Source: Rhyacophila brunnea
Lineage: Eukaryota; Arthropoda; Insecta; Trichoptera; Rhyacophilidae
NCBI GenBank assembly: GCA_022495005.1
Contig: JAGYXB010000276.1
Coordinates: 186,001 to 250,000, forward strand
Reading direction: 5' to 3'
Length of the DNA stretch: 64,000 nt
Shown: positions 1 through 11,160 of the stretch, piece by piece
How positions within the stretch are numbered: the stretch's first letter is position 1
How the letters are laid out: each line of letters starts with the position of its first letter
Position numbers and translations under genes: made by a program
The notes under the pieces: generated by a model
Seen by the model: only the letters and a program-made list of their open reading frames with translations
Told to the model about the DNA's origin: nothing
The model's database searches: none

Positions 1-352
1 GAGTGATAATGACTGTTACATCATAATCATCGACTGTTTCATAGAATACCTACCTTACTGCCTTTTATATTTTTATACCAGATACTCTTACTTCACATTA
101 TGATAATATTCTACTACAGTACTCTCTCAGTAATCCGCCACCCTAAAATCCAGACAAGTGTACAATTAGTGAAAGCGGCGGATTATTTATAGTGCATACA
201 TAAAAATATGGTAAAAATTAAAACATGTATTTCGTGAAAATAGCTTTTTGAGAAATTTGTACTAGCAAATAACAGTTTTATCTATAATCAAAATCAAGTA
301 TTTACTAAATTATACATATTTATAAACTAAGTTTATTAACTATATATTAAAC

Positions 353-1048
353 CAGGGGAGGGCAAACTTTTTGGATGGAGGGCCAAATTCAAGAATTGAA
401 AATGAACGGCGGTCCGCAAGTTAAATACCATTTTTAGATATACACTATTTATTATCACGAAAAATAAACATTTAAAAAAAATTGATGAGAAGAATGAAAC
501 TGTTGCTTATTTTTTTTAATTCAGGTGTTAATTTTGTAGTTGATATTCTCAAAACTGCTTGTAAATGGGCATCGGCGATATTTGATCGTATAGAATTTTT
601 ATTGAGGTTCATGATCGAAAATGTTTGTTCACATATATAAATTGATCCAAAAATAACGAACATTTTTCTTGCATAATCTTTAAGTTGGTCGAATTTGTCT
701 GAATTAAGGGCATTGTAAAATTTGGAGATTTCTTCACGACGATGCAATTCTCTTAAATCAGTGTCACACTGCAGATCAATAATCTCAAGTTGTAGCTTTG
801 TCGGTACACTATCAATATCTATTGAAATCGATGTTCAACGTAGAAAATAGTGGTTACATAGTGTGAGACGAGACGCAAGGAAGACGTACTGAGATAATAC
901 ATTTACGAAATAACAAACTCTTCAAATTTTTCATTTATTGTCAATATTTTTTAAAAAATTATAAAAAAAGTTATTCGTAATCAGAAGTACAATTAATGAT
1001 GGCGGGCCGCAAAAAAATACCCGGCGGGCCGCAGTTTGCCCTCCCCTG
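353..1048 (-). mobile_element. hAT element, copy 1 (internally deleted)
   Basis: The ends are inverted: CAGGGGAGGGCAAACTTTTT on the left and CAGGGGAGGGCAAACTGCGG read inward from the right. A perfect 8-bp duplication, TATTAAAC, flanks the copy at 345-352 and 1049-1056. It is inserted in the pogo relic. The sequence is closely related to the hAT at 52112-53094 but lacks about 270 bp of the transposase middle; the junction is near 826-832. It keeps only the C-terminal transposase domain. Confidence 0.92.
472..831 (-). pseudogene. hAT transposase C-terminal dimerisation domain
   Basis: The open reading on the minus strand contains VPTKLQLEIIDLQCD, then KMFVIFGSIYICEQTFSIMN, then HLQAVLRISTTKLTPEL. 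This is the hAT C-terminal dimerisation block (usual form FGSTYxCEQxFSxMN) of the type found in GTF2IRD2/ZBED5-like transposases. The reading stops at the deletion junction shared with the element's other copy, so BED finger and catalytic core are missing. Confidence 0.8.
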
Positions 1049-1056
1049 TATTAAAC

Positions 1057-1295
1057 AGTAAATTACTTGACACAACCAGTTGTTCAGTGAGGCAGATATT
1101 CTTGAATGGCTTAGGATTCCTGGCTTTCCCTATGACCAAAAGCTTTAATTTGTGTGTCCCGGTTGCTTTGAAGCACGGCATAATTGTGATATGGTCCTTG
1201 GGCACTTTCCTCCCTGGTACATTACTTTCTTTGCGATGAACGTACGTTTTACGAAGGAGAAATTTCCAAAATAAACCCGTCTCATCTTCGTTGTA
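1057..1295 (-). pseudogene. pogo/Tigger (CENP-B/jerky-like) transposase fragment
   Basis: The minus strand reads through about 79 codons without a stop. It begins YNEDETGLFWK and continues through KVPKDHITIMPCFKATG and LLVIGKARNPKPFKN. These match the conserved core of the DDE domain in Tigger/jerky transposases, where the D of NxDETGL is catalytic and GNHKLP.L.IGK.K.PRCFK follows. A stop lies directly upstream, and the hAT insertion cuts the downstream side. Beyond the hAT the frame stops at once, so the N-terminal HTH region and the rest of the catalytic domain are missing. Confidence 0.8.
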
Positions 1296-1446
1296 TTTTT
1301 ATACGCGGCGGACCACTGAATTTGACAATCGAATACCAGCGAATTATTGAGCTTGATTTAGGGCTTTCAATTAGTAAAAATAACGGCGGATGATAGTAGT
1401 TGTCGGATAATCGAGAGGCGGATTACTGAGAGTATACTCTACTACT

Positions 1447-1956
1447 TCTTCATGTTCGATCCGTAGAAGGTCATATGGGCCTCCACAGAGTGGAGGTTTT
1501 ATTAAGAGATCTTTTGTTTTTACGAGAAATGGATATTAGCCACTACTTGCTTAACCTAAGCTAACTTGACCTATAAGGTCCATACCCTGACTCCAAACGT
1601 AAATTGAAAAACAATAGTTTTGCTAGATTTCAGAATCAGCCTAGTCTACCTTTAGGTATTTTTGACCTTTTTGTGAATTTCTGAAGAACTACTGCTTTCT
1701 AACATTTCTGAATTATCGAAATGTGAAACTTATTAATTTTAAATATTCTATACTCGAAATAATATAAACTTTCACCCTTGTGACTGTGTACTTAAGAAAA
1801 CAAAAAGCTGTTTTATTCCTATTCATCTGTTATGGACTTGGCTGATTTTGAAATCTAGCGACACAATATGTGTATTTGCCAGACTTAGGATTCAAACCTG
1901 GGACTCACGATATTATTCGTAGACACCTAAGCCGCTCGGCCATCGTGAGGCCAATA
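1447..1956 (-). mobile_element. tRNA-derived SINE (family I), copy 1, split by a MITE
   Basis: Read on the minus strand, the head is tRNA-like. It has an A-box-like TGGCCGAGCGG and the B box GGTTTGAATCC, with a long variable region as in Ser/Leu tRNAs. The body is shared with copies near 20.8, 38.7, 41.3 and 61.6 kb and ends with the tail GGCCCATATGACC. A MITE of about 240 bp interrupts the body near 1616-1864. Confidence 0.75.
1616..1864. mobile_element. MITE family R, copy 1, inserted in the SINE
   Basis: The ends are inverted: GATTTCAGAATCAGCCTAGT on the left against GATTTCAAAATCAGCCAAGT from the right. The interior matches a second copy at 44734-44968 in the opposite orientation. SINE sequence continues on both sides, so R inserted after the SINE. 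Exact borders are uncertain by about 5 bp. No protein is visible. Confidence 0.65.
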
Positions 1957-2521
1957 GCGGAACTTAAAGGTCAATACATTTTTTACATAATATATAAATT
2001 GGACTATTTGTATTATTTAACGATTTATCTATGGTCAATAGAGATTGTTACATTCTCAAATATTGTGAATTATTAGTTGAACAAAAAAATATTTTATTAT
2101 ATTTTTTTTGCAATGATTGGTTTTTAAACTTTCGCTGAAGCTATTAGGCATATGCCAATGCTCTGTTTTAAAATACAAATTGAAATAACGACAAATCAAT
2201 TTTATAATGGTGAACCATTTCAACGAACTGTTATGTCCCTCAGAGAGGAGGCAAAGGAAAGAGGTAGCATGGGTTGACAAGAACCTGATGTGGTTTGATG
2301 GTGTTATCCTTTCTTCGACTCCTTACCAACGACTGGACTTCTGTGCAACTCCTGAGTAGTATTCACAGCTGTTGCACAGACCGTCGTCTTGAAGGTAATT
2401 GTCAGGTAATTTACCTTCAAGGATGTATTTAGACTAGATAGCGAGAATATAATTGGAAAACAATAACATTTCACGAAAGTTTATTCAACCAAAATGCAAG
2501 TAGATAATACATTGGACAGAT

Positions 2522-4785
2522 CGCACCGTGAGTGTAAAACCAACGTATGTGCAAATTACATAGTTTGGAGATATAAGGGTTTGAAGTTTTCATTTGGTCA
2601 GGATAAATAGAGTTTCTAAAATAAAACGATAATATTTGGTGTATGTATACATTATGACATGTTCTTTTATTAATTTTATTTTTTTTCATATAAATCCATC
2701 AAGATTACAAGTTTTAGCAGTTGATATGGTTTTACACTTTCATGATGCATAGAAAATGTTGATATTTCGCAGTTACCTGAATTGCAGTAAGATTTTTATT
2801 GGGAACTTTGGTAATACCATTATAATATAATATATTATATTATTATTAAATAAATCAAGAATGATATTTACCTATAATATTTTGATATTTTAAGCTTACT
2901 AACTATAATTTATTAAAATAGATGCATACAATTTTAAACCAAAATAAAAATAGCAAATTACAATAATTGTAATGTTTTTATAATTAATTTTATCGACGTC
3001 AATTATTATCTGAATCTGTATTTAAATGTGTAGATGAAAGTTTTTTTTATAAAAATTATGGTGTATTTCTGGTATCACTTTTGATGAACATAGGGAAATC
3101 AAGTCATTTAATTTTGCTTCGGAGATCCGAGGTGGTTTTATAAATGCTTTGTGTAGTTGAGGTTGTACTGATTGACGTCCGCCCTGACGTTTTCTAATAT
3201 TTATTACATCAAACACTTCTGTTTCATACTTATTTTTATAGAACAGGCAATAAGGATTGTTTTTCCTCACTTCAATAACGCAAAACCCAACTAACATTTT
3301 TACTATTTTCGTTGAATTGAAAATTATTGCCCATTTCATTTGCTAACTTGTGAAAATCAAAAATCTCGTCAGTGCCAATTTCCAGTGAATCACTGGAATC
3401 CACTGTATTGGTATATAAATTGGACCTGACTTCAAGACTATTTATTTTGTTTCTCTATGCAAGAGTGTTATAGAGTCACCCTCGTTCTAGGTGTGTCCTA
3501 CGACCAAAAAGTTGTGTGTGATTTTTGGGATATTAAAATTCTGGACGGCGTATAAATACATTGCTGTAATAAATTTATTTTTATTCTGTCCGGCACAATT
3601 ATCCGAATTAAAAATGACTTCCTTCCCAATTGATTTATCTTCCAAAAATTTTACAACACAAGAACCAATTGCATTGGCCCCTTTGTTTGTAGTCCCTTCA
3701 TGCTAAACAAAACAGTAACCATTTTTATTATTAATGTGTGTAAGATGGTAAAATTATAGGTTGAAAGCTTTCTTTTATAATATAGCACTGATATCTGGGC
3801 ATTTGGTGTTGATAATACGGCCTGCAGATTATAGCAACATACTATTTTATTCGTCTTTCGCCTTCTGTGTTCTCGATAATTGTTTATTTTTTTGATGAAT
3901 GTCATATATTATTTAACTTGAATTATATTTTTCTCTTCGCTACTGCAATTTTTATATTTTTCACAAAAGTCACATAGGTCCTTGTTTGGTTGAAAAAAGC
4001 CTATATTATAATGGGTATTGTTCCTCTTGCAAACCAGCAGCATCCTTATCTATATCCAACATGGGTTCTTCAGCATCAGGAAATGTACTTGTCACATTTT
4101 TGAAAATCTGTAACATTGCAAAAACAAAAATATCATAGATCTGATTGATATACTATTGTGTTAATTGAAAGAGTTTATTATTGTAGGTGCATAAAATAAA
4201 TACATAGGTACATAAGATAAGTCGATAATAATAAGTTTCATAACAATAATAATATTAAGGTTAGTTTTGTATATCATTTTAGTATAATATTTATCACAAA
4301 GTCTTACCTTTTTAGAAGTTTTTCAGCTTTTAAAGCTAACTCCACCATCATTCGAATCCTTAAACTCATATTTGATAAAAACAAAATACACTGCACTACA
4401 TTACTTGAATCAAAGGAAACAATAATGTGTTGTAGAATGCGTCTGGATGCGTTATCAAAGTCTTAACACTGAATCATTTCAATAATTGCCTGCTATCACA
4501 ATAATAAAAACAATGCCACATTGCATTCACCAAAAGAATGCGTCTGATGCTCGGGTTTCACAATTAGTCATGGATAATCATTTGCAGATACTATGGTTTT
4601 ACATTAACAATGGAAGTAAATCTTTGTATTGTAAAACCCAAATATCTGTCTTTTTTAATGAAAATTTTTAAGTTTGCAGTAACTTCAATTTTACATTATC
4701 AAGTTTATGACTTTTGCAGTTGTTTTGCATTTAAATCTCGAAATTGAAAAATTTGCACTTGCTATGGTTTTACACTCACGGTGCG
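2522..4785 (-). mobile_element. DNA transposon of unassigned superfamily (element Z)
   Basis: The two ends share the perfect 21-bp inverted core CGCACCGTGAGTGTAAAACC+A, and a looser match continues to about 36 bp and ends GTGCAAATT. A 4-bp direct repeat, AGAT, flanks the element at 2518-2521 and 4786-4789. Variants of the inner end motif (GCAGTTGATATGGTTTTACA and similar) recur inside, near 2711-2745, 4580-4613 and 4709-4730; these could be subterminal transposase sites. The minus strand between carries a decayed transposase. A 4-bp duplication is known for Sola elements among others, but I do not claim that placement. Confidence 0.75.
3022..4369 (-). pseudogene. Decayed transposase of element Z, probably with one intron
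   Basis: A possible start ATG at 4369 opens a short reading that ends at the donor AAG|GTAAGA. An acceptor, TTACAG, lies at 4108, giving a 200-bp intron. Downstream come CDFCEKYKNC, then VLYYKRKLSTYNFTI, then SDNCAGQNKNKF (3592-3610), then HNFLVVGHT-stop-NEGDSI, and finally NPYCLFYKNKY and LNDLISLCSSKVIPEIHHNF. I recall this motif order from unnamed transposon-derived proteins common in insects and cnidarians. The D of SDN and the E of NEGDS look catalytic, which is inference. In-frame stops near 3927 and 3489 and at least two frameshifts disable it. Confidence 0.7.
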
Positions 4786-4789
4786 AGAT

Positions 4790-5679
4790 ATACGCTATAC
4801 AAAGATTTAAAAATAATAGACAAGGGCGCGAGGTGCGTATCACTTTTTATGCATCTTTTGGTGATAACATTTTAATTAGTTTATTGACGTCTTGTGTGTG
4901 AGAACCGGCGTAGGTTCATAGTCGAATGACTGTCTGACGCCTTTACACGTATGTTTATCAAGTTAGAATATTCTGTAGGTACCTACTGCAGTATATTACA
5001 TGTCTATTGTTTATTAACCCTTATAAACTTGCAAAGTTTGGTAGGTATAACATACTAGTATAACAAAACGATTCACGAATTGAGAATTGTGTGTTTGACC
5101 TACTACTCCACTGCAGACGATTAACCATCAACCAACCCCTGTAAATGAAAAAAATATAATATATTAAATTCTACATTAGACATAATAATTAAATTGAAGA
5201 GACCGACAACCGATAGTAATTGTATAACGGAAAAGCAGCCACAACGCGAACAGCGGCTTAATCGTATCTAATTGCGCGTATAATAAATCACAGTTCCCCA
5301 CAATAATTAACAATACTTTATTGGGGGATTTAGTTGTAATGTTGTGTCAAAAAGGGGTCCTGACTTCATGCAAACAAGACGATCGGGGAGCCAGAGGTGG
5401 AGAGAGACGGCGTCATATCCCAAGGTGAGTTCCGCAATATTTTCTTTTCTCTGTTCCCCCTTTCCTAACATTACATTTTATTGGCTGGGCCTCACCATTT
5501 CTCCGACCAATACTTAAGATGATCTATTTTTCTTCGACTTGAAAGGGTTATCAAAATAAAGAAAATTTATAAATTTAGAAAATAAGAATTTTGATATTTC
5601 CATTATTTGTATTATATTATTATATTACACACACCAATCTTCATCATATTAACATAATTGGTTCTACAGCCCGAAAAGT
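4790..5679. other. No gene recognised
   Basis: AT-rich DNA with no clear element. The GC-richer stretch 5375-5425 ends in CCCAAGGTGAGT, a good 5' splice-donor match, but the preceding reading is too short and unfamiliar to call an exon. Confidence 0.4.
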
Positions 5680-6086
5680 TATATTTAGATGCACGTCGCG
5701 TACTATCACACGACGTTACAGTAAGCTGCCGCTATGGAACAACAGTGTGTAATTTCGTGATGTTAAAAATGTTATCACACCGATGCTCCCATCCCGTAGC
5801 ACATTTTGAACCTTTAAACGAACACTGTCAGTTTAAAATCTGCCGAAATCACCACAACAACAATGAGGTCACCTCACGTTGTACTGCACTGCATCAACAC
5901 CTGCATGACTCAATACTCAATGAATGTTTTTTATTATTTTCTACATGCCTACACATTTTTGATTCATATCAAAATCACCTGTTTTTTTTGTTTTTAGCGG
6001 TTGGCACAATGTATTTTCTATAAGAATGTTGTCTATTATATATTATGGTCTGCAGGTTGGTTTCTGTTCAAAATATTATCTATGGA
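5680..6086 (+). repeat. Dispersed repeat family B, copy 1
   Basis: Matches the reverse complement of 21446-22175 over nearly its whole length, from ATGCACGTCGCGTACTATCA through TGAGGTCACCTCACG to CAAAATATTATCTAT. A 121-codon open frame crosses it, but the other copy does not keep that frame open, so I do not call a gene. No terminal inverted repeats were seen. Confidence 0.65.
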
Positions 6087-7035
6087 TATAATATCGCAAG
6101 TAATATTAACGTACGCACACATTGAAACTGCTAAAATTAATTGAAATTAGCATGAATAATAATTCAAAATACAAATACATTAGAGTTTTCACTCTCGATA
6201 ATTGAATTTACAGAGGTGCTTAGCGTTTAAAATATTCTGCAAAATGACTAAACCATAAACTAAAGTTTTCGCGAAAGTATTATGCATTTTTTTTACAAGA
6301 AATTGATGTTAGCTACTTACTCAACATTTTTTTAATATAAAATAATGGAAACACAGATATAAACTATATTATTATTTATGAAAATATATATCATATCATA
6401 GGAAATGCAGAACGCAAAATGTTTCAATTTCTCTAAAGAACGGATCAATTACAAACTTCATTGAAAATTTACTGATTATATTAATTATCTGTGGTAGAGT
6501 GCTAAAGGGTCCAATGTCAGAATTATCGATTGTTGACAATAATGCAATTTAAAGTTTTTGTTATTTAAAAAATATTTTTTTTTTTGTGAAATTAAACGAA
6601 GAACTTTATACTTATATAATTTATAAATATTACGTTTGAATCTATGTGATAAGTTGTGAGCATTTTTTATTTCTTATATTTTAAAATTTATACATTTAAA
6701 AAAAATAGAATTGACATTGGACGTTTTGGTATACATCTAGTTATTGATGGGACAGTAAATAAATAAAACTAAAAGGTCAAATGTTAATAAAAATGCTATA
6801 TGAAAAGGAAAATTAAAACTAAATGTGATTTTTATATTATATTTCTATTAAAATTCGGACATCTTCTGAGCAACCGGAAAGTCCTTCATCCCACCGGATA
6901 AAAATTAGAGATATTATATAATTATTACACGTGTTATTAAAAGAATCATTTGAAAAAGTGCTCTAACCACAGACATCTGATGTACCTACACAAATATGGC
7001 TTTATTCTCAATTTTATCATTATAACGTTTACAAT
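6087..7035. other. No gene recognised
   Basis: Very AT-rich sequence with homopolymer runs. I see no repeat copy from elsewhere in the window and no protein similarity. Confidence 0.4.
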
Positions 7036-7609
7036 CAGTGGCGGCTCGTGGATAAGATATTTGGGGGTGCTGCGGTTGAATAAAAATAAAAATAAATGTT
7101 TATTTGGATTATATTTTACTATTAACATCAAAATTAAATATAAATAATTAATTATATTAATTATTAAAATAAAGAACTTTCCATAAATTGCTTGCAGAAA
7201 TAAATTTTAATAATGTTAATAAATCATTATAGCTATATTTCTTTCCTCGCTGTGGCGCGCGTGCTCATGTGCGACGCAGAAACGGTGAAATATTGAAATC
7301 GAACTGTCTGACCGGCAGTACCGATTAGGCTTCCAGCTGCGAGCACCACTCTCCGCGCCCCACCTTCGCCCACTCGAGAATATTCTATTGAAATCGGTAC
7401 TGTGCAAAATCAAATACCTACCGCGGTGCATGATAATATTATTGAACATTGGATGTATCGGTGCGCGGGCGAGCTTATTACACGCTTAAATAAAATTGAT
7501 ATTTTCATATTATAGTCTACATAAATTTATGTATATTATAATTATACATTTTTTTCAATTTGCTTGGTGGTGCTGCAGTTTCGCAGTGCATATGGACGAG
7601 CCGCCACTG
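7036..7609. mobile_element. MITE family M with CAGTGGCGGCTCG ends
   Basis: The left end CAGTGGCGGCTCGT is matched exactly by the inverted right end (ACGAGCCGCCACTG). The hexamer TACAAT flanks both sides (7030-7035 and 7610-7615). The 574-bp interior is AT-rich apart from a GC-rich island at 7235-7380, and no transposase is readable. The end type resembles hAT-related MITEs. The flanking direct repeat looks like 6 bp rather than 8, so the superfamily stays open. Confidence 0.75.
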
Positions 7610-8109
7610 TACAATAATTATATTTTATGTAGTCGTTAAATGTAAATTAATTTCTAAGGTGATAAAAGACAAGGTATCATAATGACATATTATACGCTTT
7701 TCCTACAAAGCCTACATATTATTAAGACTAAACTCGCAAAGACGTTTTTGAATTATAATTGCCTCGGACAAGATCTTACCACGTAACACTGCGGTGAATC
7801 TACCGCAGTCACTTTAAAATTAAAATTATACCCAGGTAATATTGAAAAGTTTTCCCACTTGGAGCGGCGTTCCTCGTGTGGCACCCCTTACTTTCCCAGC
7901 GACACATGTGAACATTTAAACCATCCGGCAAAGTGGATTCTTAGATACCTCCGCGGGAATGTTTTATTACGCTTCCATCGGAGGTAACATGCTGAAATGT
8001 TATCATGTATGCATACTGAAGGGGATGTGCATTATACACTCTTTTATCAACGTTAGTTTTTAGATTTGCTGCATACCTTGCAATATCCGTTATATGTAAG
8101 TTGAACGTA

Positions 8110-8797
8110 TGCAGTTCATCGTGGGACACTTCTTCGTGCGCCGCAGTACGTGAAACATGAGTTCGTATATCATTTAACCGAGGAATACATTTGTACATAT
8201 CTTACAAAATGCGGCGATAGTTTGCAAATAGTACTGTTCCAATTAGATTAAGGCTATAAATACCTCAGTTGAGGCATGGTCTAAAAAGATCGTGGCTAGG
8301 CGATGCGCGGATTGCGGGTCGCGTGTGCAAATGACGCATGCAGACCGAAATATAATTTCTCATATAAATCCAACATGCGTCCATTTAATGTTCTATTAGT
8401 AACAATAATAATATATTCATTGACATGTTTTCTTTTTAAAGTAAATGGGTAACGTTTTTAGTCATCTTTACACGATTTAAGAATTAATACCCCCGTCGCC
8501 ATCACGAAACAAAATGACTTATTGACACCTCGACGTTCGCTCACAGACTGCCAGCGAGTCCGAAATTTCGTCGCGCCTATAGTTTAAAATTATTTACCGT
8601 TTCATTGAAGTATCGCCTTAACCCTAACCTAACCTAACCTAACCTAGTAAAGACATCTCCACATGTTGTAGCATACGTACAAATATACTCCACGGTGAAA
8701 TATTCAACGAAGAACTCGTCATTTGATTAAATGTTACACGAACTCATGTTTCACGTACTGCAGCGCACGAATAAGTATCCTGCGGTGAACTGTTTAC
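8110..8797. repeat. Long inverted repeat (element Y) with a CCTAA run in the loop
   Basis: The arm 8110-8176 is inverted at 8730-8797. The arms share CAGTACGTGAAACATGAGTT exactly and are roughly 80% alike overall. The loop holds a G+C-rich stretch at 8290-8345 and the telomere-like run at 8623. The arms may be subterminal parts of a larger element reaching left to about 7925, since similar CGGTGAA-rich motifs occur at 28830-28880 and 29100-29190. Confidence 0.6.
8623..8646. repeat. Interstitial telomere-like (CCTAA)n run
   Basis: Nearly five perfect CCTAA units in a row, with one more degenerate unit upstream. CCTAA/TTAGG is the canonical insect telomere repeat. The run lies between the arms of an inverted repeat rather than at a chromosome end, so it is an interstitial tract or part of a mobile element. 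Confidence 0.7.
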
Positions 8798-8939
8798 GTA
8801 CAAATTTGCGGATAGGTGCAATATCAGACTTCACTTGATTCATATTTATACCTGTTGAAAGATTATTTGATATTATAAAAGTATAAAAAGTGTATAATAT
8901 ACACTTTTATTATTATTTATCACACTATTAATTATATAA

Positions 8940-10817
8940 TCTCTATATATATAAAAATCTCGTGTCACGATGTTTGTGGTCGAACTCCTCCGAAATGGCT
9001 CGACCGATTTTTATGAATTTTTTTATCTATGTTTGTTAGGTATGAGAATAGGTCAACAAGTATATTTCATATCGCTAAGTGATTAGGGTATCTCTATCCA
9101 GAAAAATTTTCTTTTATTTTTTTTGACAATTTTTTTTTTGTTTTTTTTTTATTATTTGGCATAAAAAATACCTATAACCCCAAATTTTCACCCTCCTACC
9201 CCCACCCTCCCATTTTTTATTCGTGAATTTATTATTTTTGTATGAACAAATTTAACCGTCGTTCGTATTTCAAACAGAACTAAATTATTTATGTTGTTGA
9301 ATGACAGATGGCGCTACGTTCGAGAAGAATTCAAGAAAAGCGTCGCGTCATTTTGACATTTCATTCGGCATACCACAACGCAGTGCGTGAAAAATTTTGT
9401 ACGATTTATTTTATTTATCTATTTTTATGTGTGTGTATTACAGTGCACAATACCAGCAAGACGCAAGGGGGACAATTTGGGCCGTCGAACGAATAAAGCA
9501 ACAAACATGCGAAATAGTAGAGCAGAAAGAACAGACGAACAAATCCAACAAGATAACAAAAACGTGCGTGTAAGCATGTTGCAATTGCGTGCATCTTAAT
9601 CACAAGAGGCACGAGCTGAACGAAATCAACAATGACAATTGGAACGGAGCCAAGCGCGCCGGTTTGTAGTTAACACACGCAGAGCAAATGACCAACAACG
9701 CCAACAAGTACATCGAGCATTTACATCCGCTTCGTTCCTTCGTCTCGCATTCGAGTACGAGCCAGATATTGAATATTCCGCTCATCCGAAAGTGCTGATT
9801 GGTGCTATGGACAAAGAATGTCCCCATTGTCATGCGCTCAAATTCAAACATGAGTCAGCCGGGATGTGTTGCGCATCAGGAAAAGTGCAACTACCAGAAA
9901 TTGAGATACCATCAGAACCATTGAACGGCTTGCTCATCGGCACGGTTCCAGATTCAAACCTGATCCTGAAGTCCATTCGCACATTCAATTCATGCTTCTA
10001 AATGACTTAGTCCGGAGCAACAGAAATAGTTCACAATACTGCGGCAAATGGTCAACAATTCCATTCTACGCTCAAAATCAAAGGCCAAGTATACCACAAA
10101 GTAGGCTCATTGCTGCCAATGCCAAACGAACTACATACATTTTTACAAATCTACTTCATGGGCGCGGCGGTGAGGACATCAATCATGTGGATGCACGTTG
10201 CGGCTACAATAGCCTCAATTCGCCTAATGCCAGGCGCATCGTCAGCGAACTGGACGCCCTGTTGAATGAGCACAATGAATTATTGAAATTCTTCAAAGCA
10301 CACATGCACGAATTGCAAAGTGACAATCACGCTATTGTCATCAATCCTGATAAAATACCAGCTGGAGGCACGTACGTCGATTCAATGCGACTGTTGTTGA
10401 CGACATTGCTGGAATCATGGTTGGCGACCGCACATCGACGCGAGAAATCGTGATTCGAAGAAGAAACAATAATCTGGAGTTCATCGCTGACACACACCGT
10501 TCATACGACGCTCTCCAATATCCGCTAATTTTCTGGAAGGGACAAGACGGATATTGCATAAACATTAAACAACGAGATCCTGTCCCAGGTAATTCATTCA
10601 TTATGAACATCATTACTCATTTTGAATTGAGAAAATGAATGGTTGATGTTTTTTTGTTTTTATCGGCGGTCATCGTCTACAACGCTCTATTCCTCTTTCT
10701 GTCATAGATCCCATCCTCCCCACATACTTACGATACATTCGTTATTTTTTATTTAACTACCAAGATATTCACTAGAAATAATTTATATGGCAGAACAACG
10801 TTTGCCGGGTCAGCTAG
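8940..10817 (+). mobile_element. Helitron with both ends, internally deleted
   Basis: The 5' end TCTCTATATATATAAAAATC follows a host A and is a familiar arthropod Helitron start. The 3' end has the hairpin GGCAGAACAAC-GTTTGCC (10789-10806), then 11 bases ending in CTAG (10814-10817), then a host T. There are no inverted repeats and no target duplication, as expected. Between the ends is a decayed N-terminal Helitron protein. The HUH Rep active site and the Pif1 helicase are missing, so this is a deletion derivative that could only move in trans. Confidence 0.9.
9480..10638 (+). pseudogene. Helitron Rep-helicase N-terminal region, three frames
   Basis: Frame one starts with arginine/glutamine-rich repeats (RAERTDEQIQQDN), then SAHPKVLIGAMDKECPHCHA and AGMCCASGKVQLPEI, and stops near 10001; two in-frame stops lie at 9597 and near 9630. 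The reading continues in a second frame with GEDINHVDARCGYNSLNSPN and LDALLNEHNELLKFFKAH. It ends in a third frame with HRSYDALQYPLIFWKGQDGY. This is the conserved order just before the Rep domain in Helitrons. The CxxC and CC-GKV cysteines are intact, but at least two frameshifts and the lost C-terminus make it non-functional. Confidence 0.88.
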
Positions 10818-10984
10818 TTATATTATAATATAATATATCGTCGCCATAGAATGTCACGGTCCACACAATCATAAAGCTGAGAAATCGGGGCGCTAAGGTT
10901 TTGTGTGACAAAAACAAAAAAGCTAACATTTATTATTATTGAACTTTTTTTGTTTTTAAAGATAGAACGGTGAAACTTTGAATA

Positions 10985-11160
10985 TATCATTATCATCATC
11001 AGCCTGAATCTATCCACTACTAGATGAAGGCCTCTTCAATCTGCTTCCACTATTCTCGTACTTCCACAAAACTTTATCATTTCATCGATCCAGCGGCCTC
11101 GAGGTCTACCTTGTGGACGTTTTGTACCTCTTGGATACCACTGGATGACTAAATTTGTCC
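10985..11160 (-). pseudogene. RTE-like LINE 3' end
   Basis: The minus strand reads WYPRGTKRPQGRPRGRWIDE, then MIKFCGSTRIVEAD, a stop, and a decayed EAF.QQW-like ending, followed by an ATG-type microsatellite tail. The W.PR..KR..GRP..RW.D pattern is the extreme C-terminus of endonuclease-reverse transcriptase LINEs. Only the last 50 or so codons were copied, a typical 5' truncation. Confidence 0.7.

Larger units (their letters stand above)
117..1439 (-). mobile_element. pogo/Tigger-type DNA transposon relic, split by a hAT
   Basis: The ends are inverted repeats of about 23 bp (117-139 against 1417-1439, 20 of 23 matching) that share the inner core CTCAGTAATCCGCC. Each end is flanked by TA, the duplication expected of Tc1/mariner/pogo elements. 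A pogo-like transposase fragment lies inside on the minus strand. A hAT copy with its own 8-bp duplication is inserted at 345-1056. Removing it leaves about 620 bp, so this is an internally deleted copy. It is certainly inactive. Confidence 0.8.

Noticed and set aside
5375..5430. Host exon ending at CCCAAG|GTGAGT
   Set aside because: Only a donor-like site. No acceptor, conserved protein or neighbouring exon could be recognised.
5658..6023. 121-codon host gene
   Set aside because: It lies in dispersed repeat B, and the second copy does not keep the frame.
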